DNA from: SIRX01 sp965213905 | GTDB lineage: Bacteria; Actinomycetota; Rubrobacteria; Rubrobacterales; Rubrobacteraceae | Direction of reading: 5' to 3' | Length of the DNA stretch: 64,000 nt | Assembly: GCA_965213905.1 (NCBI GenBank) | Contig: OZ243922.1 | Span: 1,426,001-1,490,000 of the forward strand | In this document: piece by piece, positions 40,890 through 49,926 of the stretch | Position numbering within the stretch: position 1 is the first letter of the stretch | Layout of the letters: each line of letters starts with the position of its first letter | Notes under the pieces: generated by a model | What the model saw: only the letters and a program-made list of their open reading frames with translations | Databases searched by the model: none | What the model was told of the DNA's origin: nothing | Made by a program: the position numbers and the translations under genes

Positions 40890-42341
40890 CTATTCGTCGC
40901 CGAGTTCGGACTCGGCCTTCTCGATGGCGGCGAACTCTTCCTCCGGCGCCTGGGCGACGAGGTGGTGGCGGCTGTAGAAGGCGAAGTAGGCGATCATGAG
41001 CCCGTAGAAGATCGCCACCCCGATCAACACTCGCGGGTCCACCAGAAAGCCGGCGATTATGGCGGCGAAACTGAGGACCAGCGCCGTGCCCGAGGTAACG
41101 ATGCCGCCGGGCGTACGGTACGGACGTTCGAGGTCCGGCTCTTTGTAGCGGAGGATGATGTGCGAGAGCATCATCAGGGCGTAGGAGATGGTCGCCCCGA
41201 AGACGGCTATGAGGATTAGCAGGCTACCCGCACCGGTGAGCGAGAGGACGAAGCCGATGAGACCCGGCACGATCAGGGCGAGTATCGGCGTCCGGCGGCT
41301 GCCGGTTACGGAGAGCCAGCGCGGCAGGTAACCGGCCCGTGACAGCGCGAACGTCTGGCGCGAGTAGGCGAAGATTATGGAGAAGAAGCTGGCGATCAGG
41401 CCGGCCAGCCCGACGATGTTGACGAAGGTGAACAGGAAGTTCTCACTACCGTAAGCGCTCTCCACGCTAATAGCCGTGGTAAGTGGTGCTCCGGTGTCTT
41501 GAATGGTGCTGGAGCCGGCGCCGCCGGGGCCGAACACCAGTATGAGCGCCGCGAACACGAGCAGGACGCCCATCCCGGCGATGAGGCCGCGGGGCATGTC
41601 CCGTCCTGGGTTGCGGGCTTCTTCGGCGGCGAGCGGCACGCCCTCGATCGCGAGAAAGAACCAGATCGCATACGGTATCGCCGCCCAAATCCCGATGTAG
41701 CCGAACGGTAAGAACGCGCTAGCACCGAAGGCACTGGTCGGCTCGATGTCGAAAAGGTTTGCCGGGTCGAACTGCGGGATCATGCCGACGATAAACGCGA
41801 TGAGCGCCACGGCGGCTATCGCGGTGATGACGAACATCAACTTCAGCGCCTCACCAACGCCGTAGATGTGAACACCTATAAACACCAGGTAGAAAAAGAG
41901 GTAAACGAGCGGCCCGCCGAACCCGATCAGGGACTCCACGTACGCCCCGATAAAGGTCGCGATGGCGGCCGGCGCTATCGCATACTCGATGAGGATCGCC
42001 GTCCCGGTCAAGAACCCGCCCCACACGCCCATCGCCCGCCGGGCAAACCCATAGCCGCCACCGGCGACCGGGATGGCCGAAGACATCTCGGCCAGGGAGA
42101 AAACCATCGTTGTGTACATGGTCGCCATGAGGATCGTGGCGATGAGCAAACCGCCCCAACCACCGACCGCGAGCCCATTATTCCAACCGGCAAAGTCCCC
42201 CGAGATAACGTACGCGACCCCGAGCCCCGCCAAAAGAACCCAACCGGCGGCCCCGCTCTGGAGCTGTCGGTTCTCCATGTAGCCCTGCTCCGTCTGCTCG
42301 TACCCGACACCCTGCTTCTGCTGACTACCCGACTCGCTCAA
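40890..42341 (-). CDS. APC-family amine/ethanolamine permease
   Basis: A 483-aa amino acid/amine permease with about 12 membrane segments. The N-terminal VAYVISGDFAGWNNGLAVGGWGG and EMSSAIPVAGGGYGFARRAMG stretches match the Eat (ethanolamine permease) subgroup of the APC superfamily; the substrate loop AIEGVPLAAEEARNPGRDMPRG is typical of the family. It is the first gene of the amine operon, so it fixes the likely substrate. TTG 42341 follows GAGGGGG. Its promoter (TTGCAT-N17-TATGCT on the minus strand) lies in the divergent gap with the GntR gene and contains the palindrome ACAAATTTGT. Confidence 0.87.
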   Translation of the reverse strand: MSESGSQQKQGVGYEQTEQGYMENRQLQSGAAGWVLLAGLGVAYVISGDFAGWNNGLAVGGWGGLLIATILMATMYTTMVFSLAEMSSAIPVAGGGYGFARRAMGVWGGFLTGTAILIEYAIAPAAIATFIGAYVESLIGFGGPLVYLFFYLVFIGVHIYGVGEALKLMFVITAIAAVALIAFIVGMIPQFDPANLFDIEPTSAFGASAFLPFGYIGIWAAIPYAIWFFLAIEGVPLAAEEARNPGRDMPRGLIAGMGVLLVFAALILVFGPGGAGSSTIQDTGAPLTTAISVESAYGSENFLFTFVNIVGLAGLIASFFSIIFAYSRQTFALSRAGYLPRWLSVTGSRRTPILALIVPGLIGFVLSLTGAGSLLILIAVFGATISYALMMLSHIILRYKEPDLERPYRTPGGIVTSGTALVLSFAAIIAGFLVDPRVLIGVAIFYGLMIAYFAFYSRHHLVAQAPEEEFAAIEKAESELGDE

Positions 42342-42467
42342 CGCAACCCCCTCGACTCCCGACGAACCCTACTCCGAAGACCAACCGTTCCGGTCAAACC
42401 AAAAATACCCCGCAAGCAATGTCTCCCTCCTCGACCTCCGCATAGTCGCGATGGTTACAATGCGGGC

Positions 42468-42496
42468 AGCATAGCAAGAACAAATTTGTCATGCAA
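42468..42496 (-). promoter_or_regulatory. Amine-operon promoter with palindrome in the spacer
   Basis: On the minus strand TTGCAT (42496-42491), 17 bases, TATGCT (42473-42468). ACAAATTTGT (42480-42489) lies in the spacer, and CAAAT recurs twice nearby (42502-42506 and 42512-42516). These are candidate sites for the divergent GntR regulator. The GntR gene has its own -10 box TACAAT at 42548-42553. Confidence 0.55.
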
Positions 42497-42579
42497 GGGT
42501 ACAAATAGGTGCAAATCGTCATACGGGATACGAGGAGGGTCCACGTTTACAATAGTATTGGGTTGCCGTAAACCTCGGA

Positions 42580-43377
42580 GTGGAGGACGAGATAGAGGCT
42601 AGTCGGGAAGAATTCGGACCGTTAAACAAGAACCTGCTCTACGTGCAGGTCGAGCGTAGCATAGAGGATCTGCTGGTTCGGCGGCGGTACAGGTCGGGGG
42701 ATCGGATCTCTCCGGAGACGGATCTTGCGAAGAGCCTCGGCGTCTCTCGGGCCACGGTGCGGGCGGGACTGGCGCGGCTCGTCGAGCGGGGACTTTTGGA
42801 GAAACGCCAGGGAAGCGGTACGTTTCTCGTACGTCCTCCGGAGGGGGTTCGGCTGCGCAACGGGCTCGAAAGGCTGGAGACCTACACGGTACACGCCGAG
42901 AAGCTGGGCCTGAAGCTGGATAGCCGGAACCCGCGAATAGAAGAAAGCGTCGCCGGAACCGAAGAAGCCGCGGCGCTCGAAGTGCCGCCCGGTGAGCCCA
43001 TTGTTAGGGTCCGCCGCACCCTGCTCGTAGACGGCGCGCCGGCGGCCTGGATGATAGACGTAGTGCCGGAAGAGGTGATCCCGGTAGACAAAGTAAGGGA
43101 GCGCTTCCGGCCGGAGGCCATGCTGTTGGACCTTCTGGTATCCGAAGGAGTGCCCATCGGCTTTAGCAAGCTGTGCATAGACGCGGAGTTGGTCGGCCCG
43201 GAAGACGAAGTCGGGGGAGCGCTAGGCTTGAGGAGCCCTTCTGCGGCGCTCTCCCTGACCGAGACCATGTACCTTGCAGGTGGACGACCGGCCCAGTGGT
43301 CCCGCAACGTCTTTCTGCCTGGGAATTTGGATTTGCACGTAGTTCGCGAGCTTTTCGAGACCCGCCACCTCTCCTGA
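42580..43377 (+). CDS. GntR-family regulator with UTRA domain (HutC-type)
   Basis: The N-terminal winged helix (LLYVQVERSIEDLLVRRRYRSGDRISPETDLAKSLGVSRATVRAGLARLVERGLLEKRQGSGTFL, about 19-84) and C-terminal UTRA ligand-binding domain (about 100-265; VRRTLLVDGAPAAWMIDVVPEE) define a HutC-type GntR repressor. It is divergent from the amine permease operon across a 238-base gap with shared promoter elements, so it probably controls that operon in response to the amine or a gamma-glutamyl product. GTG 42580 is the likely start; the ribosome-binding site is weak. CsaA follows 11 bases after the stop. Confidence 0.88.
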   Translation: MEDEIEASREEFGPLNKNLLYVQVERSIEDLLVRRRYRSGDRISPETDLAKSLGVSRATVRAGLARLVERGLLEKRQGSGTFLVRPPEGVRLRNGLERLETYTVHAEKLGLKLDSRNPRIEESVAGTEEAAALEVPPGEPIVRVRRTLLVDGAPAAWMIDVVPEEVIPVDKVRERFRPEAMLLDLLVSEGVPIGFSKLCIDAELVGPEDEVGGALGLRSPSAALSLTETMYLAGGRPAQWSRNVFLPGNLDLHVVRELFETRHLS

Positions 43378-43388
43378 AAGGAGCCCGA

Positions 43389-43727
43389 GTGCCCGAAATA
43401 AGCTGGGAAGATTTCGAGAAAGTGGACATAAGGGTCGGTCGGACCGTCGAGGCCGAGCCTTTCCCGGAGGCCCGAAAGCCCGCCATCAAGCTCATCGTGG
43501 ATTTCGGGGAGGAGATCGGACGCAAGCAGACCAGCGCCCAGATCACGACTCACTACGAACCGGAGCAGTTGATCGGGAAACAAGTAGTCGCGGTCGTGAA
43601 CTTTCCGCCCAAAAGGATCGCCGGCTTCAAAAGCGAGGTGCTCGTACTCGGGGTGCCGGACGACGACGGAGAAGTGGTGCTGCTCTCCCCGGACCATAAA
43701 GTGCCTCCCGGCGGCCGGATGTTTTAG
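43389..43727 (+). CDS. csaA: CsaA-like tRNA-binding-domain protein
   Basis: A 112-aa stand-alone tRNA-binding (EMAP/ARM) OB-fold protein of the CsaA type: DFEKVDIRVGRTVEAEPFPEARKPAIKLIVDFG, then ITTHYEPEQLIGKQVVAVVNFPPKRIAGFKSEVLVLG and the C-terminal SPDHKVPPGGRMF, all canonical. CsaA acts as a secretion-linked chaperone in Bacillus and binds tRNA. GTG 43389 has AAAGGAG 5 bases upstream, overlapping the gntR stop region, so the two form an operon. The stop codon overlaps that of the convergent pucR gene. Confidence 0.94.
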   Translation: MPEISWEDFEKVDIRVGRTVEAEPFPEARKPAIKLIVDFGEEIGRKQTSAQITTHYEPEQLIGKQVVAVVNFPPKRIAGFKSEVLVLGVPDDDGEVVLLSPDHKVPPGGRMF

Positions 43728-44947
43728 AGCAACTCGGTGGCCCGGACGGCTAGGTAGAGTTGGGCCGCATCTTCGAACTTCGTAACGTCGAGGCCGGTTA
43801 GCTCCGTGATTCGGCGCAGCCGGTAGCGGACGGTGTGTTTGTGAACGTGGAGAAGTTCCGCCACCTCGGAGACGTTGCCGTCGCACTCCGTGTAGGCTTT
43901 CAGGGTCTTGACGAGTTCTGTTCCGTGTCCTTCGTCGTATGCGATGAGGGGACCGATCACACCCTCCCCGAAACTACGGAGGATCTCCGGGCTCTCCCTG
44001 GAAAGGGCGAACAATAGCCGTTGGACGCCGAGGGCCGAGAAAGCGTGGACCCTGTCTTCCAGGTCTTCAGTGGTGCGCAGACGTTGGCCGACTTGCAAAG
44101 CCGACTCCGCCTCGCGGTACGATTCGGCTACTTGATCCGGGTTCTCGCGCGGCTCGCCCAGGCCCGCGTGAACCGGCAGGTTCTTTACGCGCTCCCGGCA
44201 GCGCAGCAGGGCGTGACGGGCGAGCGTCTTACGCTCTCTCAGCGGGCTCCCGACCAACACCAGCACGCTATCCGAACGCGGGAGGCAGATGTAGTTCGGA
44301 TGCACTTCCTGCACCGCGCCTCTAACGGTCTCGTAGAGCAAGCTCTTTAGATGCTGCGACTGAAACTCGCCGAGCTTCCGCTTCCGGGCCAGCTCGATGA
44401 AGTCCGGCACGCTGAAAAAGAGGACCGCCGCCCCGCCGGAGAGGTTACAGCCCAGCAAGTCCGCCCGGCGCTCTATCTCTTCTCCGGATAGACCATTGGA
44501 GAGAAGCTCGTCGAAAAATCCTCCCCGAAGTTGCATTTCGGTCTCGACCCGGATGCGCTCGGTCTGCTCGACGAGGAGATAGCGGTAGAAACTCTCCAGC
44601 ACCCGGGACCACAGCACGTTCGCCGGGACTTCGGCCACCGGAAAGGATTCGCGGTCGGCGGCCTCCAGGATGCTCTCCGGTATGGCGCCGAGAAAGCGCT
44701 CTGGTTTGATCAGCATTCCCGCCACCCCGCCGTCGGAGAGGCCCTTTACGTAATCACCGAGCCGGTCGGGTGCCACAGCGAAGAGGGTGGTGCAGATCAA
44801 CTCTCCCCCAAATACCCAGTCTGGGAGGTCCGGCTCCTCGCCCACCGTGATCCAACGTACCTCGTTGCCTACCCCCTCTTCCCCGGCGACGACCCGCGCC
44901 TGGGCCAGGCACTCCATCTGTAGTACGTCTTTGAAGCTCGTCGGCAT
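43724..44947 (-). CDS. PucR-family transcriptional regulator
   Basis: The N-terminal part is a PucR purine-sensing domain (TSFKDVLQMECLAQARVVAGEEGVGNEVRWITVGEEPDLPDWVFGGELICTTL), and the C-terminal 60 residues form the PucR/CdaR helix-turn-helix (TLKAYTECDGNVSEVAELLHVHKHTVRYRLRRITELTGLDV). A GGDEF-like middle domain joins them. PucR in Bacillus activates the purine-degradation genes when allantoin-type inducers are present; its place at the end of this purine cluster fits. From ATG 44947 (GAAAGGA upstream) it is 407 aa. An own promoter is possible: TATGAT on the minus strand (45006-45001). Confidence 0.93.
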   Translation of the reverse strand: MPTSFKDVLQMECLAQARVVAGEEGVGNEVRWITVGEEPDLPDWVFGGELICTTLFAVAPDRLGDYVKGLSDGGVAGMLIKPERFLGAIPESILEAADRESFPVAEVPANVLWSRVLESFYRYLLVEQTERIRVETEMQLRGGFFDELLSNGLSGEEIERRADLLGCNLSGGAAVLFFSVPDFIELARKRKLGEFQSQHLKSLLYETVRGAVQEVHPNYICLPRSDSVLVLVGSPLRERKTLARHALLRCRERVKNLPVHAGLGEPRENPDQVAESYREAESALQVGQRLRTTEDLEDRVHAFSALGVQRLLFALSRESPEILRSFGEGVIGPLIAYDEGHGTELVKTLKAYTECDGNVSEVAELLHVHKHTVRYRLRRITELTGLDVTKFEDAAQLYLAVRATELL

Positions 44948-45048
44948 GAGTCCTTTCCCGCGTAGGACGCCGGTCCCCACCGGATTGCCCTGGTACAGAC
45001 ATCATAACCGAGATTTCGCTTATCGGGAACTCCGCTAGATGGTGCTGC

Positions 45049-45462
45049 TCAGGCCAACTCGAAGACTATATCCTGGGCTCCTTCCCACAGGGTCTTCTCC
45101 CCAAGCGGCCGGAGGTTTTCGCGGCCTTCGGTAATGGTCATCAGGTGGTTCGCGGCGAGCACACCCAACTTGCTCTTGAAGACCGTACCGTAGTAGGGGA
45201 AGAGGATCTCCGTCTCGGAGTATCCGCCGGGATAGAACAAGATCTCCCCTGCCTGGGGCACGCTGGTCGCGTCCTCCCATGGAACCCCGAGGTCGTAGTC
45301 GCCCAAGGGGATCCAGCAAGACTCCCCACTCCAGCGCACGTGGATGATCTTCTGCTCGTAGGGCAACAACTCCTCGAAGGTCTCAACGGTTTTCGGACAA
45401 CGCTCTCTCTCCCATTTCGCGAGAAACTCGTAGCCTCCCGCCGTTATCTTTACGTCGCTCAT
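45049..45462 (-). CDS. DUF3830 cyclophilin-like protein
   Basis: A 137-aa protein of the DUF3830 family, which adopts a cyclophilin-like beta-barrel. Conserved pieces are ERCPKTVETFEELLPYEQKIIHVRWSGESCWIPLGDYDLGVPWEDAT and GEILFYPGGYSETEILFPYYGTVFKSKLGVLAANHL. Members cluster with hydantoin, allantoin or other amide-degrading genes but no reaction is proven. ATG 45462 is 4 bases after the allB stop, with GAAAG upstream; the open frame extends further upstream into allB, which is not coding. Confidence 0.85.
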   Translation of the reverse strand: MSDVKITAGGYEFLAKWERERCPKTVETFEELLPYEQKIIHVRWSGESCWIPLGDYDLGVPWEDATSVPQAGEILFYPGGYSETEILFPYYGTVFKSKLGVLAANHLMTITEGRENLRPLGEKTLWEGAQDIVFELA

Positions 45463-45466
45463 CTTT

Positions 45467-46873
45467 CTACGCTCCTTCTGTTTTGGTTTCTTGTGTCTGC
45501 TTTTCCGATGCCACTCCGGCGGCACCCGGCTCCGGCTTGAGCAACTTTCCAACCGGCCCCGAAACGATTTCGCCTTCGCTAAATACCGTAGTTCCACGCA
45601 CGATAGTGCGGACGACTTTGCCGGTGGAAGTCCGTCCGATATACGGACTCATCTTGTGCCGGTACTGTAGATCCTCCTTGCGCAACGTGGAGGTTTCGCC
45701 GAGGTCCACGAGCGCAAGGTCCGCGTCGGCCCCAACCTCCAAACGGCCTTTCTCTGAGAACCCGAAACGGTCCGCTACGTTTCCCGAAAGCATGGCGGCG
45801 ATCTCCTCCAGTGACAGCCCGCGTCCGTGGTGACCCTCGTCCAGCACGACGTTCAAGAGCGACTGGCACCCCGCGATGCCGCCCCACGCCCGGAACATGT
45901 CGCCGCCGACTTTCATCTCCGGCGGGCAAGGCGAATGGTCGGAGGTGACGAACTCGATATTGCCCTCGTGGAGTTGTTCCCAGAGAGATTCGAGATCCCC
46001 CTGCGGGCGCAGCGGCGGTGCGCACTTGGCGACCGCCCCGAGCGCCTCCGCGTCCTCCTCGGTCAAGACTAGGTAGTGGGCGCAAGTCTCGCAGGTCACC
46101 TCTACCCCGCGCCCGCGCGCCGCCGCCACAAGGGCAACGCCCCTACCCGTGCTGACGTGGACGACGTGCAACGAGCAGCCGGTCTCTTCCGCAAAGAGAA
46201 TGGCCCGCCCGATAGCTTCGAGCTCCGCGGCCACGGGCCGCGAGTCGAGGTAGTCGCGCATCGTGGTGCGGAGCGTACCCTCCAAACGGTGGGTGAGCCC
46301 GGCCGTGATCTGGTTGTTCTCCGCGTGTACGAGCACGGGGAGACCAAGCTCCGCCGCCTTCGTCATCCCCTCGTAGAGCGTGAGGTCGTCGGCAGCCTGG
46401 AAGTCCGTGGTTCCGGTGGCGGACATAAAAGCCTTGAAGCCGGCCACCCCACGCTCGGCCAGCTCCTCCATATGCCCCAAGTTGCCAGGCACGAGCCCGC
46501 CGTAGAACGCAAAGTCCACCACAGAGGAGGCGCTTGCGAGAACGAGCTTTTCGTCGAAGCTCTGGGCGTCGTTGGTCGGCGGGTAGGCGTTCAGGGGCAT
46601 CTCCACGAAGGCTGTCATGCCGCCCGCTGCCAGAGACCGCGAGCCGGTGGCGAAGCCTTCCCAGTGCGCGCGGCCCGGCTCGTTGAAGTGGACGTGGGCG
46701 TCTATGGCGCCGGAAAAGATGTGTAGGCCGCTGGCATCTATCTCTTCGGCGGCGCCTTCCAGTTCGGGTTCTATGGCGGCTATCTTCTCGTCCGAGATGC
46801 CGATGTCAGCTTCTTGCGGACTTTCCTGGGTGATGAGGGTGCCGCCGCGGATGATGAGATCGTAAGCGCTCAA
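45467..46873 (-). CDS. allB: Allantoinase
   Basis: A cyclic amidohydrolase that opens allantoin to allantoate. The 468-aa product has the HxH metal motif DAHVHFNEPGRAHWEGF, the carboxylated metal-bridging lysine in GVAGFKAFMSAT, and further ligands in HAENN, HVVHVSTGRG and VTSDHSPCPPEMK. The NEPGRxxWEG pattern separates allantoinases from dihydropyrimidinases. TTG 46873 overlaps the allC stop (TTGA) and is preceded by AGAGGGGAAG. It is downstream of uox, uraH and allC, an order that suits sequential urate breakdown. Confidence 0.93.
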   Translation of the reverse strand: MSAYDLIIRGGTLITQESPQEADIGISDEKIAAIEPELEGAAEEIDASGLHIFSGAIDAHVHFNEPGRAHWEGFATGSRSLAAGGMTAFVEMPLNAYPPTNDAQSFDEKLVLASASSVVDFAFYGGLVPGNLGHMEELAERGVAGFKAFMSATGTTDFQAADDLTLYEGMTKAAELGLPVLVHAENNQITAGLTHRLEGTLRTTMRDYLDSRPVAAELEAIGRAILFAEETGCSLHVVHVSTGRGVALVAAARGRGVEVTCETCAHYLVLTEEDAEALGAVAKCAPPLRPQGDLESLWEQLHEGNIEFVTSDHSPCPPEMKVGGDMFRAWGGIAGCQSLLNVVLDEGHHGRGLSLEEIAAMLSGNVADRFGFSEKGRLEVGADADLALVDLGETSTLRKEDLQYRHKMSPYIGRTSTGKVVRTIVRGTTVFSEGEIVSGPVGKLLKPEPGAAGVASEKQTQETKTEGA

Positions 46874-48132
46874 GAGATCTTCCCCTCTGACCGGGCGGCG
46901 GGTTCCGGGCCAGCGTTATCCGCCATTAGCTCCAGAAAGCGCCCCATCACCTCTACCGCAACGTCCACATCTTCTTTCTCCACGGACTCCGCCGGGTTGT
47001 GGCTTATGCCGTCTTCACAGCGCACGAAGAGCATCGCTGCGGGGGTCAGCGCCGCCATCTGGGCCGCATCGTGTCCGGCGCCGCTGGGTAGTCGTTCCAC
47101 GGAGACACCCGAACCCTCGACGGCCTGGCCCAGTATGTCGGTCAGTCCCCTGTCCGCCGGTACCGCAGGAGTCTCTTGGCGTACCTGCCAGCCAAGCTCG
47201 CACTCCCGGTAGCGGGCTATCTCCTGCGCCCGGTGCTCGAAGTGGTCCCGCAGGCTCTCTCGCACCGCATCGTCCCCGTGGCGCAGGTCGAGAGAGAGTT
47301 CGGCTTCTCCGGGGATAACGTTGACCGCACCGGGTAGGGCGGAGATCTCCCCTACCGTAGCCACCGCTCCCGGCTGCACCTTACAGGCGGTCTCGACCTC
47401 CAGAACGAACTCCGCCGCCGCGCACAGAGCGTCCCTGCGGTTCGACATCGGCACCGTGCCAGCGTGCCCGGCCTTGCCGGTGAAGTGGGTCCTGATGCGG
47501 CTCTGGCCCTGAATGCCCGTGACCACCCCGACCGGCAAATCTTTCTCTTCCAGCACCGGCCCCTGCTCGATGTGAACCTCGCAGTAGCCGAGCAGGGCGT
47601 CGCTCTCGCGGCCGTCTTTCTCTAGGGCGTCCGGGTCTCCGCCGAAGTCCCGCACCGCGTCCCACATGTTGGTGCCGCCGTGATCCTGGAGCTTGAGGCG
47701 CGTCTTGTCGAAAGCCCCGGCGTACACAGAGCTGCCTAGGAAAGTGGTGCCGAAACGCAAACCCTCCTCGTCAGCGAAGGCGACGACCTCTATAGAGAAG
47801 GGAAGTCGTTCGCCCCGGTCTCGCAGTTGTTGAACACAGGCAAGGGCGATCATGACGCCCAAGATTCCATCGTACTTGCCGGCGTCCCGAACGGTATCCA
47901 GGTGGGAGCCGAGGACGAGGGTTTTGTCTCCATCTCCTTCGTACCGGCCGATGAGGTTCTTTATGGCGTCCTGGCGGACGGTCATGCCGGCGTCCCGCAT
48001 CCAGCCGGCGACGATCTTATTGACCTCCCGCATCGCCTGGGAACCAAACGGGCGGGTAATGGCGTTACTTTCTTCGCTGATGTTGCCGAGCAGGTCGCAC
48101 CGTTCCATGACGGTGGTTGCCGAGTCTTTCAT
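46870..48132 (-). CDS. allC: Allantoate amidohydrolase (M20 family)
   Basis: A 420-aa zinc amidase of the AllC/hydantoinase-carbamoylase family. Metal-ligand regions are LGSHLDTVRDAGKYDGILG and AFADEEGLRFGTTFLGS, the dimer-domain arginine/His region is IRTHFTGKAGHAGTVPM, and the C-terminal SGAGHDAAQM and GISHNPAE complete the active site. It cuts allantoate to ureidoglycine, carbon dioxide and ammonia. ATG 48132 overlaps the uraH stop (TGATG). The next step, ureidoglycolate/ureidoglycine breakdown, has no recognisable gene in the window. Confidence 0.92.
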   Translation of the reverse strand: MKDSATTVMERCDLLGNISEESNAITRPFGSQAMREVNKIVAGWMRDAGMTVRQDAIKNLIGRYEGDGDKTLVLGSHLDTVRDAGKYDGILGVMIALACVQQLRDRGERLPFSIEVVAFADEEGLRFGTTFLGSSVYAGAFDKTRLKLQDHGGTNMWDAVRDFGGDPDALEKDGRESDALLGYCEVHIEQGPVLEEKDLPVGVVTGIQGQSRIRTHFTGKAGHAGTVPMSNRRDALCAAAEFVLEVETACKVQPGAVATVGEISALPGAVNVIPGEAELSLDLRHGDDAVRESLRDHFEHRAQEIARYRECELGWQVRQETPAVPADRGLTDILGQAVEGSGVSVERLPSGAGHDAAQMAALTPAAMLFVRCEDGISHNPAESVEKEDVDVAVEVMGRFLELMADNAGPEPAARSEGKIS

Positions 48133-48479
48133 CAGCTTCCCCTGTAGGTGCTGTAAGACCAGGGAGATGTCAAAAGCGGGACATGGTAGTGCGAATCGGG
48201 GTCGGATATGCCGAACCGGATCGGCACCTGGCCGAGGAACGGAGGATCTCCATCATCCCCGAAATACCCACCGACGGAGAAGACGATTTCATACTCTCCC
48301 ACCTCGAACTCGGCCTCCCGTAGAAGAGGTTCGTCGGTCCTGCCGTCGTCGTTGGTGCGGACGGTCTTGATGGGGTGCCGTGTGCCGCTCTCGTCGAAGC
48401 GGGCCAGCTCTATCTCCATCCCGCCGGCGGGTTTGCCGTGAGCCGTATCGAGGACGTGGGTCGTTAGGAAGCCTGGCAT
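48132..48479 (-). CDS. uraH: 5-hydroxyisourate hydrolase (transthyretin-like)
   Basis: A 115-aa transthyretin-related protein ending in the signature YSTYRGS. Catalytic residues are in LTTHVLDTAHGKPA (His7 region), an arginine in the middle of the chain, and DSHYHVPLLTSPWSYSTYRGS. It hydrolyses 5-hydroxyisourate, the unstable uricase product. It is placed between uox and allC, with four bases to uox and an overlapping stop/start to allC, so all are made together. Confidence 0.96.
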   Translation of the reverse strand: MPGFLTTHVLDTAHGKPAGGMEIELARFDESGTRHPIKTVRTNDDGRTDEPLLREAEFEVGEYEIVFSVGGYFGDDGDPPFLGQVPIRFGISDPDSHYHVPLLTSPWSYSTYRGS

Positions 48480-48483
48480 GGGA

Positions 48484-49362
48484 TCAACGCTGCCTCTCTA
48501 CCCAGCCCTCGATGTGGCCGTAGGGGTCTTGAGTGGCGTGGTGGATCTCTTTGTTGTTCTCGATCCCGAAGCGCTCCAAATCGTAGACGATGTAGTGTAC
48601 GTTAGGGAAGGAGAACCAGATCCGCTCTATCTCCGGGAACTTCTTCAAGACCGCCTCGCCCATGCGATACAAAGTATTCTGCATCGAAGGGCTGTAGTGG
48701 TCGGTGAAGGTCTCGAACACCTGGTCCCTGACCCCGCGCCAGGTCTCATTAAAGTCTACGTAGGTTGTGTTGTACTCCCACTTGGAGGTAACGATGGTGG
48801 AGAGTATGCGGTCGTTCGTCTCCGGCAGGGTGGTGAACTCTTCGCGCAGAAAGCCTTCCCACCCGGAGTTTGTCGTTTTCATTATGTGGACGTCGCCGAT
48901 GCCGGCCTCCACCTTCCGCCCGCCGCTCTCGTCGCCCCACACCTTCGCCCGGTGCTGGCCGCGGTCCCGAACGAACGAGTGCTCGTGGGGCTGACCGTCA
49001 ACCTCCATCCGGTGCCAGTGGGTTTGGTGGATCTGTACCCAACAACTCGAAACGGTCGGGCCGGCTTCGAGAAAGTGGTCCACCAGCGCCAGGCCGAAGT
49101 CCTCGATCGAACCCGTCAGCTTGTCCTTCGACAACCCGTAGACCGTATTCCTCATCGTATCCGTCGCCAGCAGGCCGGTGTTGTCGCCTTCTGTGTGGGC
49201 GGCCTCGAAGTCGCCCTCCAGCGCGACGCGGACGTCGAGATCCCAGACCTCGTGCCGGTCCGCATCCCGGTTCACCTTGAGTACGCGGACCTCGGTCTTG
49301 CCGTAGTTGTTCTGGCCGAGGACGATCTTTGCGTCGGTTTTCGTGTCGGTAGTCTCCGTCAT
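48484..49362 (-). CDS. uox: Urate oxidase (uricase)
   Basis: Cofactor-free urate oxidase of 292 aa. Both T-fold repeats are present: LGQNNYGKTEVRVLKVNRD near the start, NTGLLATDTMRNTVYGLSKD with the catalytic Thr, FTTLPETNDRILSTIVTSKWEY and the C-terminal FPNVHYIVYDLERFGIENNKEIHHATQDPYGHIEG. The lysine/threonine pair and the SF-N-HY region expected of the active site are conserved. ATG 49362 overlaps the uraD stop (ATGA), after AAGGAGAAAG. It oxidises urate made by xanthine dehydrogenase. Confidence 0.97.
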   Translation of the reverse strand: MTETTDTKTDAKIVLGQNNYGKTEVRVLKVNRDADRHEVWDLDVRVALEGDFEAAHTEGDNTGLLATDTMRNTVYGLSKDKLTGSIEDFGLALVDHFLEAGPTVSSCWVQIHQTHWHRMEVDGQPHEHSFVRDRGQHRAKVWGDESGGRKVEAGIGDVHIMKTTNSGWEGFLREEFTTLPETNDRILSTIVTSKWEYNTTYVDFNETWRGVRDQVFETFTDHYSPSMQNTLYRMGEAVLKKFPEIERIWFSFPNVHYIVYDLERFGIENNKEIHHATQDPYGHIEGWVERQR

Positions 49363-49889
49363 TTTCTTTCTCCTTCCTCTATGGTTTCCCACAACCTGTA
49401 CTTTGCTATCTTATTTATCTCTTCCAGGGCCTTATTTACCTCCTTTTCACGAGAGTTTTGCAGCCGCTTTTCGGCGTCTTCTAGTATCGTTTCTTTTGTG
49501 TGTTCCCTGACCGCGAAGATCATGGGTATGCCGAACTTCTCTTTGTAGGCCTCGTTCAGCCTCGTGAAAGTTTCGTATTCCTCTTGCGAGAGCCGGTTTA
49601 GGCCGAGAGACGCCTGCTCCTGGGTGGATTCGGGCGTGAGATCCCCGGCCATCGCAGCCTTCCCGGCAAGGTCCGGGTGGGCTTTTATGAGCGAGAGCTG
49701 ACGCTCGTGTGAGGCTTCCCAAAGCACCTGCTCGAAAGCGCCGTGCATCTCGGAGACATCCTCAAAGGGCCGCTCTCCGGAAGCTTCTTCGGCGACCCAG
49801 GGGGAGTGTTCGTAGAGCGAACCGAACTTCGTCACGAAATCCTCCCGGCTTAGGTCGTTTACCTCGTCTAGCTTGATCTTCTGCGGCAT
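49359..49889 (-). CDS. uraD: OHCU decarboxylase
   Basis: UraD converts OHCU to (S)-allantoin. The 176-aa product has the catalytic HPDLA motif with His71 (LIKAHPDLAGKA), the ASLGLNRLSQEEYETFTRLNEAYKEKFGIPMIFAVREHT stretch and a C-terminal helix. It overlaps uox by 4 bases and lies 37 bases after the permease-OHCU fusion gene, which carries a second, degenerate copy of this domain. The ATG at 49889 has GAGGAG upstream. Confidence 0.95.
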   Translation of the reverse strand: MPQKIKLDEVNDLSREDFVTKFGSLYEHSPWVAEEASGERPFEDVSEMHGAFEQVLWEASHERQLSLIKAHPDLAGKAAMAGDLTPESTQEQASLGLNRLSQEEYETFTRLNEAYKEKFGIPMIFAVREHTKETILEDAEKRLQNSREKEVNKALEEINKIAKYRLWETIEEGERK

Positions 49890-49926
49890 CCTGCTCCTCA
49901 TCTAGCCCGGCCTCGCCGGAAACTTT

